Source: Pseudomonadota bacterium (lineage in GTDB: Bacteria > Pseudomonadota > Alphaproteobacteria > Rickettsiales > UBA3002). Taken from it: DNA of 64,000 nt. The stretch covers positions 124,001 through 188,000 of the forward strand of contig JAZKJM010000001.1 of the NCBI GenBank assembly GCA_040384265.1, given 5' to 3'. Position 1 is the stretch's first letter; each line of letters begins with the position of its first letter. The notes beneath the pieces are model-generated. The model was not told where the DNA came from and did no database searches. It saw only the letters and a list, made by a program, of their open reading frames with translations. The position numbers and the translations under genes are program-made. Shown here one piece after another: positions 1 through 10,775 of this stretch.

Positions 1-525
1 CGCAAGCGTGTAGAGGAAGAATTTATAGGCCGCGTAAATCCGGTTCGCGCCGCCCCAAATGCCGATGATGAGATACATCGGGATCAGCACCGCCTCGAAG
101 AAGAGATAAAACAGCAGCAGATCCATCGACACAAAGGTGCCGATGACGAGCGATTCGAGCAGCAGGAACAGGGCCATGAATTCGGCGACGCGGGTGGTCA
201 CCGAGTTCCAGCTGCAGGCGACGCAGATGGGCATCAGGAAAGTGGTCAGCAGCACCAGCCACAGCGAAATGCCATCGATCCCGACATGGTAGTTGATGTT
301 GTAGCCCGCGAACCAGGGCGCTTTTTCGACGAATTGGAAGGCGGCGCTGCTGCCATCGAACCCGACCAGCAGCGTGCAGGAGAGCAGGAAAATCACCAGC
401 GTCGAAATCAGCGCCAGCCAGCGGGCGGCGTGGTGGCCGGTTTCTTCGTCGCGGCGGCCCGCGAAATAGACGATGACCGCACACAGGATCGGCAGCACAA
501 TGAGGGAGGTGAGAAGATGTTCCAT
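1..525 (-). CDS. nuoM: NADH-quinone oxidoreductase subunit M, N-terminal part
   Basis: Membrane proton-pumping subunit of respiratory complex I. The reading frame starts MEHLLTSLIVLPIL and runs off the left edge of the window after 175 codons, so only the N-terminal third is visible. It shows hydrophobic helices separated by the conserved stretch VGIDGISLWLVLLTTF and the loop GANRIYAAYKFFLYTLA, both typical of the NuoM/Mrp antiporter-like family. Its ATG overlaps the nuoL stop (TAATG), so it is probably translated by coupling. It is the last visible gene of the operon; nuoN is expected beyond the edge. Confidence 0.95.
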   Translation of the reverse strand, partial: MEHLLTSLIVLPILCAVIVYFAGRRDEETGHHAARWLALISTLVIFLLSCTLLVGFDGSSAAFQFVEKAPWFAGYNINYHVGIDGISLWLVLLTTFLMPICVACSWNSVTTRVAEFMALFLLLESLVIGTFVSMDLLLFYLFFEAVLIPMYLIIGIWGGANRIYAAYKFFLYTLA

Positions 526-2483
526 TACGCCGCCACCGAGTAAACCAGCCAGCTAATGAGCACCAACAGCCCAATCAGCATGGCAAAGGCATAGTGATAA
601 AGATAACCCGTCTGCAACTGCGCGCTGCGCACGGCGACCACACGGCTCAGATACGCCGCGCCGTTAGGGCCGAGACCATCAATGAGTTTGGTATCAATCA
701 CCCGCCACAGCCACTGGCCGCCACGGATGGCGGGCTGGATGAAGATGCGGGTGTACAGCTCGTCGAAATACCATTTGTTGAGCAGGAAGCGGTAGAGACC
801 CTGCGCGTTCATTTTCACCAGCACCGGCAATTCCGGGCGGCGGATGTAGAACAGCCATGCCAGCGCAATGCCCGACACCCCGGCGATCAGCGGCAGCGCC
901 TCGATCAGCAGCGGCGGATGCTCGCCATGTTCGGCATGCTCCGGCAGGATGGTGATGGCATGGTTCCAGAAATGCAGCCCGTGCTCCATCATGCCCCAGC
1001 CGTAATAGCCGATGGCCCCGGCGAACAGCGCCCCCAGCACCAGCGGCACCAATGGCAGCAGCATGATGCGCGGCGATTCATGGACATGATCCATCGTATG
1101 CTGATCGGCGCGCGGCGTGCCGTGGAAGGTCATGAACAACAGGCGCCAGGAATAGAACGCGGTCATGAATGCGGCCGTGATACCAAGCACGAAGGCTATT
1201 TTGCCCTGCACGGTGCCGGCGGCATAGGCGGCTTCCAGAATGGCATCTTTCGAGAAATACCCGGCGAAATAGGGGACCCCGGCAAGGGCCAGCGAACCGA
1301 TCCACATAAAGGCGTAGGTATACGGGATCTTGCGCCAGATGCCGCCCATTTTGCGCATATCCTGCTCGCCGCTCATGGCGTGGATGACAGAGCCCGCACC
1401 AAGGAACAGCAGCGCCTTGAAGAAGCCATGGGTGAAGAGATGGAACACCGCCGCGTTATACGCCGAGACGCCGCAGGCGAAGAACATATAGCCCAGCTGC
1501 GAACAGGTGGAATACGCGATCACCCGCTTAATGTCGTTCTGCACCAGGCCGATGGAGGCGGCAAAAATGGCGGTGATGGCGCCGACATACGTGACGACCA
1601 TCAGCGCCGTGGGCGCCATTTCAAACAGCGGCGAGCAGCGCGCGAGCATGAACACACCCGCCGTCACCATAGTTGCGGCATGAATGAGTGCGGAAACCGG
1701 CGTTGGGCCTTCCATCGCATCCGGCAGCCAGGTGTGCAGCAGGAATTGCGCCGATTTACCCATGGCGCCCATGAACAGCAGCAGGCAGATCGTATCCATC
1801 ACCGGCAATTGCATGCCAAGCACCGTCCAGCTGGCCTGCGGTGTCTCCGCATGGAAGGCCGTCGCGGTGCTGAAGACAGTGGAAAAATCCACCGAGCCGA
1901 AGGTGAAGAAAATGGCCGCAATGCCAAGCGCGAAGCCGAAATCGCCGACGCGGTTGACGATGAAGGCTTTCATTGCCGCCGCATTGGCGCTGGGCTTTTT
2001 GAACCAGAACCCGATCAGCAGGTAAGAGCACAGCCCCACCCCTTCCCAGCCGAAAAACAGCTGGATGAAGTTATCCGCCGTCACCAGCATCAGCATGCTG
2101 AAGGTGAACAGCGAAAGATAGGCCATAAAGCGCGGTTTATGATCGTCGTGGCTCATGTAGCCAACGGAATAAATATGGACGATCGAGGCCACCCAGGTGA
2201 CGAGCAGCAGCATCACCGCTGTCAGCGAATCCACCTTCAGCGCCCATTGGGTGATGAAATCGCCCGAGACGATGAACGGCATGACCGGCACCACGCGGCT
2301 GACGCCGTGGCCGGTGATTTCGAAGAACACAAACAGCGCCAGCACCGCGCTCAGCACCATCGGGATGCAGGTGATGAGCTGGGCGCGCGTGTCGCCAATG
2401 CGGCGGACGAACAGGCCACTCACCAGCGCGCCAAACAGCGGCAGGAACACAAGCGCGACGATCATTTCATTCAGCGACAACAT
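525..2483 (-). CDS. nuoL: NADH-quinone oxidoreductase subunit L
   Basis: Distal membrane subunit of complex I, an antiporter-like proton channel carrying the long lateral helix. At 652 residues it has normal family length. Recognisable parts are the N-terminal helices, the conserved segment SVGYMSHDDHKPRFMAYLS, the core segment HTWLPDAMEGPTPVSALIHA with its functional lysine/histidine surroundings (near residues 250-270), and the C-terminal amphipathic region with RFLLNKWYFDELY. It lies 3 bp after nuoK and overlaps nuoM by one base. Nothing is missing or disrupted. Confidence 0.97.
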   Translation of the reverse strand: MLSLNEMIVALVFLPLFGALVSGLFVRRIGDTRAQLITCIPMVLSAVLALFVFFEITGHGVSRVVPVMPFIVSGDFITQWALKVDSLTAVMLLLVTWVASIVHIYSVGYMSHDDHKPRFMAYLSLFTFSMLMLVTADNFIQLFFGWEGVGLCSYLLIGFWFKKPSANAAAMKAFIVNRVGDFGFALGIAAIFFTFGSVDFSTVFSTATAFHAETPQASWTVLGMQLPVMDTICLLLFMGAMGKSAQFLLHTWLPDAMEGPTPVSALIHAATMVTAGVFMLARCSPLFEMAPTALMVVTYVGAITAIFAASIGLVQNDIKRVIAYSTCSQLGYMFFACGVSAYNAAVFHLFTHGFFKALLFLGAGSVIHAMSGEQDMRKMGGIWRKIPYTYAFMWIGSLALAGVPYFAGYFSKDAILEAAYAAGTVQGKIAFVLGITAAFMTAFYSWRLLFMTFHGTPRADQHTMDHVHESPRIMLLPLVPLVLGALFAGAIGYYGWGMMEHGLHFWNHAITILPEHAEHGEHPPLLIEALPLIAGVSGIALAWLFYIRRPELPVLVKMNAQGLYRFLLNKWYFDELYTRIFIQPAIRGGQWLWRVIDTKLIDGLGPNGAAYLSRVVAVRSAQLQTGYLYHYAFAMLIGLLVLISWLVYSVAA

Positions 2484-2486
2484 CGC

Positions 2487-2816
2487 TTACCCTTTCAACG
2501 AGGAAATATCATCGACATCGATCGTGCCGCGGTTGCGGTAATAGACGACGAGAATGGCAAGGCCGATAGCTGCTTCCGCCGCGGCGACGGTGAGCACGAA
2601 CATGGTAAAAATCTGCCCGGTCAAATCCTGTAGCTGCACCGAGAAGGCGACAAAATTGATGTTCACGGCAAGCAACATCAGCTCAATCGACATCAACAGC
2701 GTGATGATGTTTTTTCGGTTCAGGAAAATGCCCGCAATGCCGGTGACGAACAACAGCGACGCCAGCATGACATAATGGCCGACGGTGATCGAGCCGTAGA
2801 GTGCCGCGTGATCCAT
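2487..2816 (-). CDS. nuoK: NADH-quinone oxidoreductase subunit K
   Basis: Small three-helix membrane subunit of complex I. It has 109 residues, slightly longer than the usual 100-102 because of a few extra N-terminal residues. The signature [19 protein letters not shown] includes the conserved membrane glutamate (in SIEL), and the second glutamate lies in [11 protein letters not shown]. Its ATG overlaps the nuoJ stop (TAATG), and nuoL follows after 3 bp, so J-K-L-M form one coupled block. Confidence 0.97.
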   Translation of the reverse strand: MDHAALYGSITVGHYVMLASLLFVTGIAGIFLNRKNIITLLMSIELMLLAVNINFVAFSVQLQDLTGQIFTMFVLTVAAAEAAIGLAILVVYYRNRGTIDVDDISSLKG

Positions 2817-3436
2817 TAGATCCCCTCCCCTGGCTTCACATTAATAAGCGCGACCGATTCGGCCCGCGTGCGCGCCATTTGCTTGGCGATGTTCTGGCGC
2901 TTCACGCCGATGCGCTGGCGGTGCGTCAGCACAATGGCGCCGATCATGGCGACCAGCAGAATGATGCCCGAAAGCTGGAAGGCGATGATATAATCCGTAT
3001 ACAGCACGCGGCCGATGGCGTGGGCGTTGCTGACCTGGGCCAGATCCGGAATCGGGCTTGCGGCCTCGGCCAGCGGTGCCGGCGTGAGGATGGAGCTATA
3101 GAGCAGCGCGGCCAATTCCGCGAACAGGATGACCGCCACCGCAATACCCAGCGGCAGATAAGAAATGAAGCCCGCGCGGAGTTTTTCGAAGTTGATATTG
3201 AGCATCATCACCACGAACAGGAACAACACCGCCACCGCGCCGACATAGACAATCACCAGCGTCATCGCGATATATTCCGCGCCCAGCAGCACGAACAGCC
3301 CAGCCGCGTTGAAGAACGCGACAATCAGGAAAAACACCGAATGCACCGGGTTTTTCGCCGTAATCACCGCCAGCGCCGCACCCATGAGAATGGTGGCGAA
3401 GCAGTAGAACAGGATGGTGGTGATGATCGGTGTCAT
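2816..3436 (-). CDS. nuoJ: NADH-quinone oxidoreductase subunit J
   Basis: Membrane subunit of complex I with five predicted helices in 206 residues. The motif [19 protein letters not shown] is the conserved NuoJ helix 3 region with its pi-bulge tyrosine and glycine. The C-terminus ([15 protein letters not shown]) is the basic tail common in alphaproteobacterial NuoJ. It is preceded by a 62-bp gap after nuoI, the largest spacing in the nuoG-to-nuoM half of the operon, and overlaps nuoK by one base. Confidence 0.96.
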   Translation of the reverse strand: MTPIITTILFYCFATILMGAALAVITAKNPVHSVFFLIVAFFNAAGLFVLLGAEYIAMTLVIVYVGAVAVLFLFVVMMLNINFEKLRAGFISYLPLGIAVAVILFAELAALLYSSILTPAPLAEAASPIPDLAQVSNAHAIGRVLYTDYIIAFQLSGIILLVAMIGAIVLTHRQRIGVKRQNIAKQMARTRAESVALINVKPGEGI

Positions 3437-3498
3437 GAATCTTTCGTCTGTTTCGTGCGTGGTTGCATTAGCGGATGGTGGTTAAGCTCACAAGTGAT

Positions 3499-3990
3499 TT
3501 AGCGATAGACCGCATCGGCCTTGAGATTGGCGGCGATGGCTGGTTCCCAGCGGTCGCCGTTCTCAAGCAATTTGGTTTTGTCGTAGAATAATTCTTCGCG
3601 CGTTTCGACCGCGTATTCGAAATTCGGGCCCTCGACAATCGCATCGACCGGGCAGGCTTCCTGACAGAAACCGCAATAGATGCATTTGGTCATGTCGATG
3701 TCATAACGCGTGGTACGGCGCGAGCCGTCGTCGCGCGTTTCGGCCTCGATGGTGATGGCCTGCGCCGGGCAGATCGCTTCGCAGAGTTTGCAGGCAATGC
3801 AGCGTTCCTCACCGTTGGCATAACGGCGCAGCGCGTGCTCGCCACGGAAACGGGGGCTGAGCGGGCCTTTTTCATACGGATAGTTGATGGTCACGCTGTT
3901 GCTGCGGAAGAAATATTTCAACGTCAGCCACATGCCAGCGACCAGTTCGCTGAGCAGGAAGGAGCGGGTTACCTGGGAAATCGACGCCAT
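3499..3990 (-). CDS. nuoI: NADH-quinone oxidoreductase subunit I
   Basis: Peripheral-arm subunit carrying the two 4Fe-4S clusters N6a and N6b. Both ferredoxin motifs are intact: cysteines at 64, 67, 70, 74 and at 103, 106, 109, 113 ([12 protein letters not shown] and [12 protein letters not shown]). The 163-residue length is normal for alphaproteobacteria, which have an N-terminal membrane-associating helix ([15 protein letters not shown]). It starts 7 bp after the nuoH stop. Confidence 0.97.
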   Translation of the reverse strand: MASISQVTRSFLLSELVAGMWLTLKYFFRSNSVTINYPYEKGPLSPRFRGEHALRRYANGEERCIACKLCEAICPAQAITIEAETRDDGSRRTTRYDIDMTKCIYCGFCQEACPVDAIVEGPNFEYAVETREELFYDKTKLLENGDRWEPAIAANLKADAVYR

Positions 3991-3997
3991 GATGCTC

Positions 3998-5053
3998 CTA
4001 GTTCGGCAGGTTATGGGTGTAAACGAGATAGCCGGAGGTGAGCACCACCCACAGCAACGACAGCGGCAGGAAAATCTTCCAGCCCAGACGCATCAGCTGA
4101 TCGTAGCGGTAGCGCGGGAATGTGGCACGCACCCACAGGAACACAAACAGGCAGACGCAGATTTTGGCGATGAACCAGACGCCACCGGGCACCCATGCCA
4201 GCCAATCGGCCGTGAACGGTGCCTGCCAGCCGCCCAGGAACAACGTCACCGTCATCGCCGACATCAGGATCATGTTGATATATTCGCCAAGGAAGAACAG
4301 CGCGAAGGCCATCGAGGAATATTCGACGTTATAGCCAGCCACCAGCTCGCCTTCCGCCTCGGGCAGATCGAACGGCAGGCGGTTGGTTTCGGCAAGGCCG
4401 GAGATAAAGAACACGATGAACATCGGGAATAGCGGGAAGCCGCCGGAGAAAATGTTGAACGCGAACCAGTGGCTCATGCCACCCGCCTGCGCAACCACGA
4501 TGTCGTTGAGGTTCAACGAGCCAACGCACAGCAGCACGGTGATGATGACCAGCCCGATCGACACTTCATACGACACCATCTGCGCGCTGGAGCGGATGGC
4601 GCCAAGGAAGGCATATTTCGAGTTACTCGCCCAGCCGGAAATGATGATGCCATAGACGCCTAGCGAGGACACCGCGAACAGGTACAGCACACCGACATTG
4701 AGGTTGGCGATGACGAATTCCGAGGAGAATGGAATCACCGCCCAGCCCAGCAGGGCGAGCGCGAACGTAATCATCGGCGCGAGCAGGAACATGACCCGGT
4801 TGGCCTTGGTCGGCACAATGGTTTCTTTCATGAACAGCTTCAGCCCATCCGCAAACGGCTGCAGCAGGCCGAACGGGCCGACCACGTTTGGACCCTTGCG
4901 CAGCTGCATCGCGGCGATGACTTTGCGCTCGGCATAGGTCAGCATCGCCATCGAAATCAGCAATGGCACGGTGATAAGCAGGATTTTGCCAACCACCAGC
5001 AGCAGCGGCAGCAGGATCGTCAGCCAGAGATCGCTGTTCAGAAATTCGCTCAT
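3998..5053 (-). CDS. nuoH: NADH-quinone oxidoreductase subunit H
   Basis: Membrane subunit forming most of the quinone-binding chamber of complex I; 351 residues with about eight helices. The conserved loop [19 protein letters not shown] (residues about 42-60) and the glutamate-rich loop [19 protein letters not shown] are both present, as required for quinone binding and proton coupling. Its ATG overlaps the nuoG stop in an ATGA junction and nuoI follows after 7 bp. Confidence 0.97.
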   Translation of the reverse strand: MSEFLNSDLWLTILLPLLLVVGKILLITVPLLISMAMLTYAERKVIAAMQLRKGPNVVGPFGLLQPFADGLKLFMKETIVPTKANRVMFLLAPMITFALALLGWAVIPFSSEFVIANLNVGVLYLFAVSSLGVYGIIISGWASNSKYAFLGAIRSSAQMVSYEVSIGLVIITVLLCVGSLNLNDIVVAQAGGMSHWFAFNIFSGGFPLFPMFIVFFISGLAETNRLPFDLPEAEGELVAGYNVEYSSMAFALFFLGEYINMILMSAMTVTLFLGGWQAPFTADWLAWVPGGVWFIAKICVCLFVFLWVRATFPRYRYDQLMRLGWKIFLPLSLLWVVLTSGYLVYTHNLPN

Positions 5054-7113
5054 GCCGCCCGCTTCTCCTGTTTATTCTTCACTGCCTGCTCCGTGCATTC
5101 CGCCATGGTCTTGCTGGTGCGGCTGATCGGATCACTCATGTAGAAATTATGGATCGGATAGTCAAACTTCTCCGCTGCAATCGCCGCAGGCGGTGTCGTT
5201 TCCGGCTTCCATGTGGCGGTTGTGCGCGTATCCAGTTGGCCAAAATGCGCAAATTCGCTCGCCAGTCGCAGGCGCAGCTCGCCAAGCGAGCCGTAGCTGA
5301 GCGGCTTGCCCAGCGCTGCGGCGACGCGGGCGATGATCGTCCAGTCCTCCTGCGCCTGACCGGGCGGGAAGATGGCGCGGCGGGTTTCCTGCACGCGGCC
5401 TTCGGTGTTCACGTAGAGCGCGTTTTTCTCGGTATAGGCCGCGCCCGGCAGCACCACATCCGCCCGGTGCGCGCCGATATCCCCATGATGGCCCTGATAA
5501 ATCACAAACGCATCGCCGAAATAGCTCATGTCGATCTCATCGACACCGAGCAGATAGACCAGCTTCAGATCCTTGCGGGCCACGGCTTCCACCATGCCTG
5601 CCATGTCATAGCCCTTGGCCTGCGGCACAAAGCCAACATCCAGCGCACCCACACGCGCGGCAGCGCAATGCAGCATGTTAAACCCATTCCACCCTTCCCT
5701 CACCACGTTGCACGTGGTGGCGAGTTTTTTGGCGGTGGCGAGCACTGCGGCGCCATCTTTGCGGGCGAGAGCGCCGGCGCCGAGGAGGATGACGGGGTTT
5801 TTAGCGTTCTTGAGCATGTCCGACAGCGGGTGCGTGCCGCCCGCGATCTCGGCCAGCACTTGCGGGTTATCGCCCAGCTGCGTGACCGGATAGGTCAGGT
5901 CGAACGCCGCACCGATATTGAAGGCCTGCATGCCGTTCGTGAGATAGGCCTTGCGCAGCCGGGTGTTGACCAGCGGCGCTTCATGGCGCGGGTTGGTGCC
6001 GATGAACAGCACCGCATCCGCCAGCTCCAGCCCGGCGATGCCGGTGTTCATGATATAGCCCGCGCGGTCGCTCGCATCGATTTTCGCGCCGTCCTGACGC
6101 GACTCCAGATGCGGCGAGCCAACCGCGCCCATCAGGTCTTTCAGCGCGATCATGCTTTCCACATCCGCCAGATTGCCCGCGATAGCGGCCATTTCGGTCG
6201 GCTTCACGCCACGCATCGCGCCTGCGACAGCGGCCAGCGCTTCGTCCCAGCTCACCGCGACCAGTTTGCCATGTTTGCGCACATACGGACGATCCAGCCG
6301 TTGGGATTTGAGGCCATCGCACGCATAACGCGATTTATCGGCCAGCCATTCCTCGTTCACTTCTTCATGCAGGCGCGGCAGGATGCGCAGCACGGTTTCG
6401 CCGCGCGTATCGATGCGGATGTTGCTGCCAACGGCATCGAGCACATCAATGGATTCGGTTTTCGTCAACTCCCACGGGCGGGCGTGGAAGGCATAGGGCT
6501 TGCTGGTCAGCGCGCCGACCGGGCACAGATCGACAATGTTTGCCGACAGTTCGCTGGTCAGTGATTTTTCGAGGTAGCTGGTGATTTCCATATGCTCGCC
6601 GCGACCCAGCGCGCCGATTTCCGGCACGCCCGCCACCTCATCCACAAAGCGCACGCAACGGGTGCAGTGAATGCAGCGGGTCATGTTGGTTTTCACCAAC
6701 GGGCCCATGTATTTCTCTTCGACCGAACGTTTATGGTCGTGGAAGCGGCTCTCGCCCTTGCCGTAGGCCATGGATTCATCCTGCAGGTCGCACTCACCGG
6801 CCTGGTCGCAGATCGGGCAATCGAGCGGGTGGTTGATGAGCAGAAACTCCATCACCCCTTCGCGCGCTTTTTTTACCATCGGCGTGTTGGTGAACACTTC
6901 CATGTTCGCAGCGGCGGGCAGTGCGCAGCTGGCCTGCGGCTTCGGCGGGCCGGGCTTCACCTCGACCAGGCACATGCGGCAGTTGCCCGCAATTTTCAAC
7001 CGGTCATGGTAGCAGAAGCGCGGAATTTCAACACCCGCGCGGTCACACACCTGAATCACCGCCTCGCCTTGGGTGAATTCGACTTCGATTCCATCAATTT
7101 TCAGTGTTGGCAT
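5050..7113 (-). CDS. nuoG: NADH-quinone oxidoreductase subunit G
   Basis: Large peripheral-arm subunit of complex I (687 residues), carrying a 2Fe-2S and several 4Fe-4S clusters on a molybdopterin-oxidoreductase-like fold that has lost its cofactor. The N-terminal 2Fe-2S cysteines are at 34, 45, 48 and 63. [14 protein letters not shown] and [11 protein letters not shown] follow as 4Fe-4S ligands, then the long oxidoreductase-like domain. The gene starts 14 bp after a PH-like insert gene, and a diverged copy of its first 20-odd codons lies further upstream at 7463-7573. The downstream junction with nuoH is ATGA. Confidence 0.97.
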   Translation of the reverse strand: MPTLKIDGIEVEFTQGEAVIQVCDRAGVEIPRFCYHDRLKIAGNCRMCLVEVKPGPPKPQASCALPAAANMEVFTNTPMVKKAREGVMEFLLINHPLDCPICDQAGECDLQDESMAYGKGESRFHDHKRSVEEKYMGPLVKTNMTRCIHCTRCVRFVDEVAGVPEIGALGRGEHMEITSYLEKSLTSELSANIVDLCPVGALTSKPYAFHARPWELTKTESIDVLDAVGSNIRIDTRGETVLRILPRLHEEVNEEWLADKSRYACDGLKSQRLDRPYVRKHGKLVAVSWDEALAAVAGAMRGVKPTEMAAIAGNLADVESMIALKDLMGAVGSPHLESRQDGAKIDASDRAGYIMNTGIAGLELADAVLFIGTNPRHEAPLVNTRLRKAYLTNGMQAFNIGAAFDLTYPVTQLGDNPQVLAEIAGGTHPLSDMLKNAKNPVILLGAGALARKDGAAVLATAKKLATTCNVVREGWNGFNMLHCAAARVGALDVGFVPQAKGYDMAGMVEAVARKDLKLVYLLGVDEIDMSYFGDAFVIYQGHHGDIGAHRADVVLPGAAYTEKNALYVNTEGRVQETRRAIFPPGQAQEDWTIIARVAAALGKPLSYGSLGELRLRLASEFAHFGQLDTRTTATWKPETTPPAAIAAEKFDYPIHNFYMSDPISRTSKTMAECTEQAVKNKQEKRAA

Positions 7114-7127
7114 GCTTCTTCCTAACC

Positions 7128-7463
7128 TTATTTCTTGCTGGCGTAGTAGTTGAGAATTTCAAAAATCTTTTCTTTGAGTTTCTCGAAATTCGCCTGCTGA
7201 TTTTTCTTAAACTTAATCCGGTAGAAATGGCGCTCATCCTTCGGGTTGCTGCCATTACGCACAAACTCAATTTCGCCCATGATAAGGGCTTTTGCGTCCT
7301 TGAACTGCACTTCCGACAAGGCACCATACGGAATTTCGCGGCGGCCCTTGCCATTGAATTTAATTAAACTCCAAATGCCCGGGCGCGTCAGAATAAGGCG
7401 GTCTACACGCAGTTCTACTACGCCGTCCACCCCTTCCTGCTTCATGCTCCAGTCGTTGTTCAT
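7128..7463 (-). CDS. small hypothetical protein inserted in the nuo operon, possibly PH-like
   Basis: A 111-residue soluble protein with no signal peptide or membrane segment. The pattern of beta-rich segments (VELRVDRLILTRPGIWSLIKF, IPYGALSEVQFKDAKALIMGEIEFV) followed by a C-terminal basic helix (ANFEKLKEKIFEILNYYASKK) resembles bacterial PH-type domains such as those in DUF4429. This is a fold impression, not a motif match. Its ATG overlaps the stop of the nuoG-head fragment (TAATG) and nuoG proper begins 14 bp downstream. It is visibly richer in A+T than the flanking nuo genes. It is not a known complex I component. Confidence 0.7.
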   Translation of the reverse strand: MNNDWSMKQEGVDGVVELRVDRLILTRPGIWSLIKFNGKGRREIPYGALSEVQFKDAKALIMGEIEFVRNGSNPKDERHFYRIKFKKNQQANFEKLKEKIFEILNYYASKK

Positions 7464-7573
7464 TATGTGAGTCTCATTGTTGTATTCACCCCTGACAGCT
7501 GCATACCGGCCCGAATCACGGCGTCGCCGGGGGCGAATTCAGTGTCGCATCCGTCAAGTTTAAATGTTGGCAT
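7463..7573 (-). pseudogene. diverged duplicate of the nuoG 5' end, still an open 36-codon frame
   Basis: Reading from ATG at 7573, the frame begins [13 protein letters not shown] and continues GDAVIRAG before diverging and ending TTMRLT. The true NuoG N-terminus is [13 protein letters not shown] with GEAVIQVC. About a dozen of the first 20-odd residues match. The four N-terminal 2Fe-2S cysteines are absent, so it cannot bind the cluster. It overlaps the upstream gene stop (TAATG) and its own TAA overlaps the ATG of the downstream gene (TAATG). It is therefore placed as a translational bridge. I read it as an old remnant of a tandem duplication. Confidence 0.75.
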
Positions 7574-8091
7574 TAGTGATCCATTGCATTTTGTTTAGTC
7601 CGATCGGGGACTTCGTTCATAAGTACACTACCGTGGCCTTTAATCATCGCCTTAAAGCTATCGCAATACATCTTGCTAGTCGCAATAGCTTCGGCTGGCC
7701 GCTTGGCAAAAAATTCTTTCCAGAATTCTGCCCAAGGCTTGATATTTGCCAATGCCACATCGCTTGCATGTTTTTTAGAAAATTGCCCCGCTTCTTTTTG
7801 TTCTTTGGCCGCTTCAGTGGTAAGGGCGGAGGCAACTCCATACTGGCTATATTCGTGATATTCTTTTGCAGCAGCAGGGTCGGTATTTTCTACGTAGGTT
7901 GCATAATAAGCGTAGAAAGCCGTGCATTTATTGACGACATCTTCCGGTGTACCATGATACATTTTTTTGCCGGGCGTGATGTCACGCATTTGCTCTGCCT
8001 GCATATCACGTAAATTCAGCATATCGGGCGTAATTGCCCAAACAACCGCTGGTGCAACAATCACACTAAGAATGGCAAAAAATAACCTCAC
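7573..8091 (-). CDS. predicted exported hypothetical protein, paralogue of the 8240-8752 product
   Basis: A 172-residue protein with an N-terminal signal peptide ([19 protein letters not shown], likely cleaved after A). Two cysteines lie in [12 protein letters not shown] and MYCDSFKAM. The segment around CTAFYAYYA and [11 protein letters not shown] aligns with [10 protein letters not shown] and [11 protein letters not shown] of the neighbouring gene, so the two are divergent paralogues, each probably with one disulphide. The start is GTG at 8091, overlapping the stop of the nuoF-tail fragment (GTGA), as in the sister gene. A+T content is higher than in the nuo genes. No function is recognised. 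Confidence 0.75.
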   Translation of the reverse strand: MRLFFAILSVIVAPAVVWAITPDMLNLRDMQAEQMRDITPGKKMYHGTPEDVVNKCTAFYAYYATYVENTDPAAAKEYHEYSQYGVASALTTEAAKEQKEAGQFSKKHASDVALANIKPWAEFWKEFFAKRPAEAIATSKMYCDSFKAMIKGHGSVLMNEVPDRTKQNAMDH

Positions 8092-8240
8092 GCGACCCTC
8101 GCGGTTTTTGCCGTAAACTCATCGATCCGCCGCTCGATTTCCGGGCGGAAATGGCGGACGAGGCCTTGGACGGGCCATGCCGCCGCGTCGCCGAGCGCGC
8201 AGATGGTGTGGCCTTCGATGCGGGTGGTGAAGTCGATCAT
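8088..8240 (-). pseudogene. near-identical duplicate of the nuoF 3' end, open 50-codon frame
   Basis: Bases 8112-8240 repeat 8764-8892 (nuoF 3' end) over 129 bp with four mismatches by my alignment, three of them synonymous. The frame opens at an ATG that is an internal methionine codon in nuoF ([10 protein letters not shown] versus [10 protein letters not shown]) and ends TARVA. It keeps the HTICALGD cysteine that in NuoF ligates cluster N3. The ATG overlaps the upstream stop (TGATG) and the TGA overlaps the GTG of the downstream gene. Thus the copy recreates exactly the junction found at the real end of nuoF. It may be translated as a 50-residue peptide or serve only as a coupling sequence. 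Confidence 0.85.
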
Positions 8241-8748
8241 CATTTTGCCTCATGAGCAGCGTTTGGCACATCCATGCCTTCACTCGCCAGCTCTTCACGA
8301 TATTTGTCCATCATAGCTCGATGGTTTTGGCACACCGCCATTTGGTTTTCGATTTTTTTAGTAGTGATAGAATCATGCGCCGAGGCAAGATAATCCTTCC
8401 ATATTTGAACACGCTCTTGTGAACGTTTATAGGCTATATCAAGTAATGCTGAGGCCACCTTACGCTTTTCGTTTGAAGTCAGCGCATCTGTTTTTTCTTT
8501 TGGCACATTATTCACCATCGCGGATTCTGATAGTAAAAAAACCGACGCCGACTTTTTAGCGTAGTCAGCAAACTCGGCGGCTCTATCAGGGTCGCTAGCG
8601 GAGTAATGATCTGCATAGGCCGTGTAAAAAGCCAGGCATGTAGCAGTTAACTGCTTGGGAATAACTTCAGATACGTTTGTCTCTTTTGCAAAGGCCCCCA
8701 GCTGAGGAACCGCCGCCATCATCAGGAACAAAAGAAAACAGTTCTTCT

Positions 8749-8752
<4 letters not shown>
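8240..8752 (-). CDS. predicted exported hypothetical protein following nuoF
   Basis: A 170-residue protein with a signal peptide ([22 protein letters not shown]). It has a cysteine pair spaced like that of its paralogue at 7573-8091 ([12 protein letters not shown] near the start of the mature chain, [11 protein letters not shown] near the end), so probably helical, periplasmic and disulphide-stabilised. The GTG start at 8752 overlaps the nuoF stop (GTGA). It is A+T-richer than nuoF. Overall similarity to the paralogue is low except for the cysteine-proximal blocks. No known complex I assembly factor is recognised. Confidence 0.75.
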
Positions 8753-10026
<1,274 letters not shown>

Positions 10027-10028
10027 AA

Positions 10029-10775
10029 TTACTTCTTCGCGATCAGGGTTTCAGGAGCCGCCATAATATCGGCGGGGATGTAAATCTCGGGCTCGCCCAC
10101 CGCATACGGGGCGATGGAATAAATCTGGAAGCGCATCACCCAGCCGTCCTTGCCATAAAACAAGGTGCAGGTGTCGCAGCCATTTTCAGTGAGGTACGGG
10201 TCGATGCGGGCCTTGGCCTCATCGAACAGCACATCGGGGTATTTTTTCATCAGCTCATCGCGCGCGTAGCTGTTGGCTTTTTTCAGCTCCTCGGGCTTGA
10301 GATACTGGATCGGATCGACCAGTTTGCCGCTGGCTAAATCAAACGTGAAACCTTCCGTACCATCCAGCGCATGGGCCGCACCCGCGCCATAGGTCGAGTA
10401 GGTGATGAGCACAGTCAGCGTGCTGGCGGTCTGGTATTCCACCTTGAAATTGGCGCTCGCTTTGTTGACGTTGATGCCCGCCGCAGGCGGCGTGGTCGGC
10501 GTGCCTTCGCAGGATTCAGCAGCCAGTTTTTCCGGCAGCATCGCCAGCTCGCCGTTGATTAAATCCGTCACCGCCGGGCTTAAACCCAGCACGCTGGCCT
10601 TGCGAATATCCGCCTCGCAGACACATTCGTTATAGGCTTTGGGATCGGCCGTTGCCGTGCAATCCGGCGCCTGGAAATAGCCCGAGCGCACCAGTGTCGG
10701 CGTCACGCTCATCGTCGCGAAGGCGGGCGTTGCCGCCAGTATGAGCATCATCCCTGCAAACGCGCTAAGCCGCAT
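10029..10775 (-). CDS. exported DUF3298/PdaC-like hypothetical protein between nuoE and nuoF
   Basis: The chosen start [20 protein letters not shown] gives a 248-residue protein with a clear signal peptide. Its ATG overlaps the nuoE stop (TGATG), which supports this start over longer frames. The mature chain has a cysteine-rich N-terminal part ([27 protein letters not shown]). Its C-terminal domain ([14 protein letters not shown] through [20 protein letters not shown] and EIYIPADIM) looks like DUF3298 as found in RsiV and PdaC. The family is often envelope-associated. The gene is an insertion in the nuo operon, and no catalytic residues are evident. Confidence 0.75.
   Translation of the reverse strand: MRLSAFAGMMLILAATPAFATMSVTPTLVRSGYFQAPDCTATADPKAYNECVCEADIRKASVLGLSPAVTDLINGELAMLPEKLAAESCEGTPTTPPAAGINVNKASANFKVEYQTASTLTVLITYSTYGAGAAHALDGTEGFTFDLASGKLVDPIQYLKPEELKKANSYARDELMKKYPDVLFDEAKARIDPYLTENGCDTCTLFYGKDGWVMRFQIYSIAPYAVGEPEIYIPADIMAAPETLIAKK

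Noticed and set aside
594-2633. A 679-codon plus-strand frame opposite nuoL and nuoK
   Set aside because: It is antisense to two certain complex I genes, rich in His, Arg, Gln and Asp as expected from the reverse complement of G+C-rich membrane-protein genes, and shows no family motif.
5149-6564. A 471-codon plus-strand frame opposite nuoG
   Set aside because: Antisense shadow of a certain gene with no recognisable domain.
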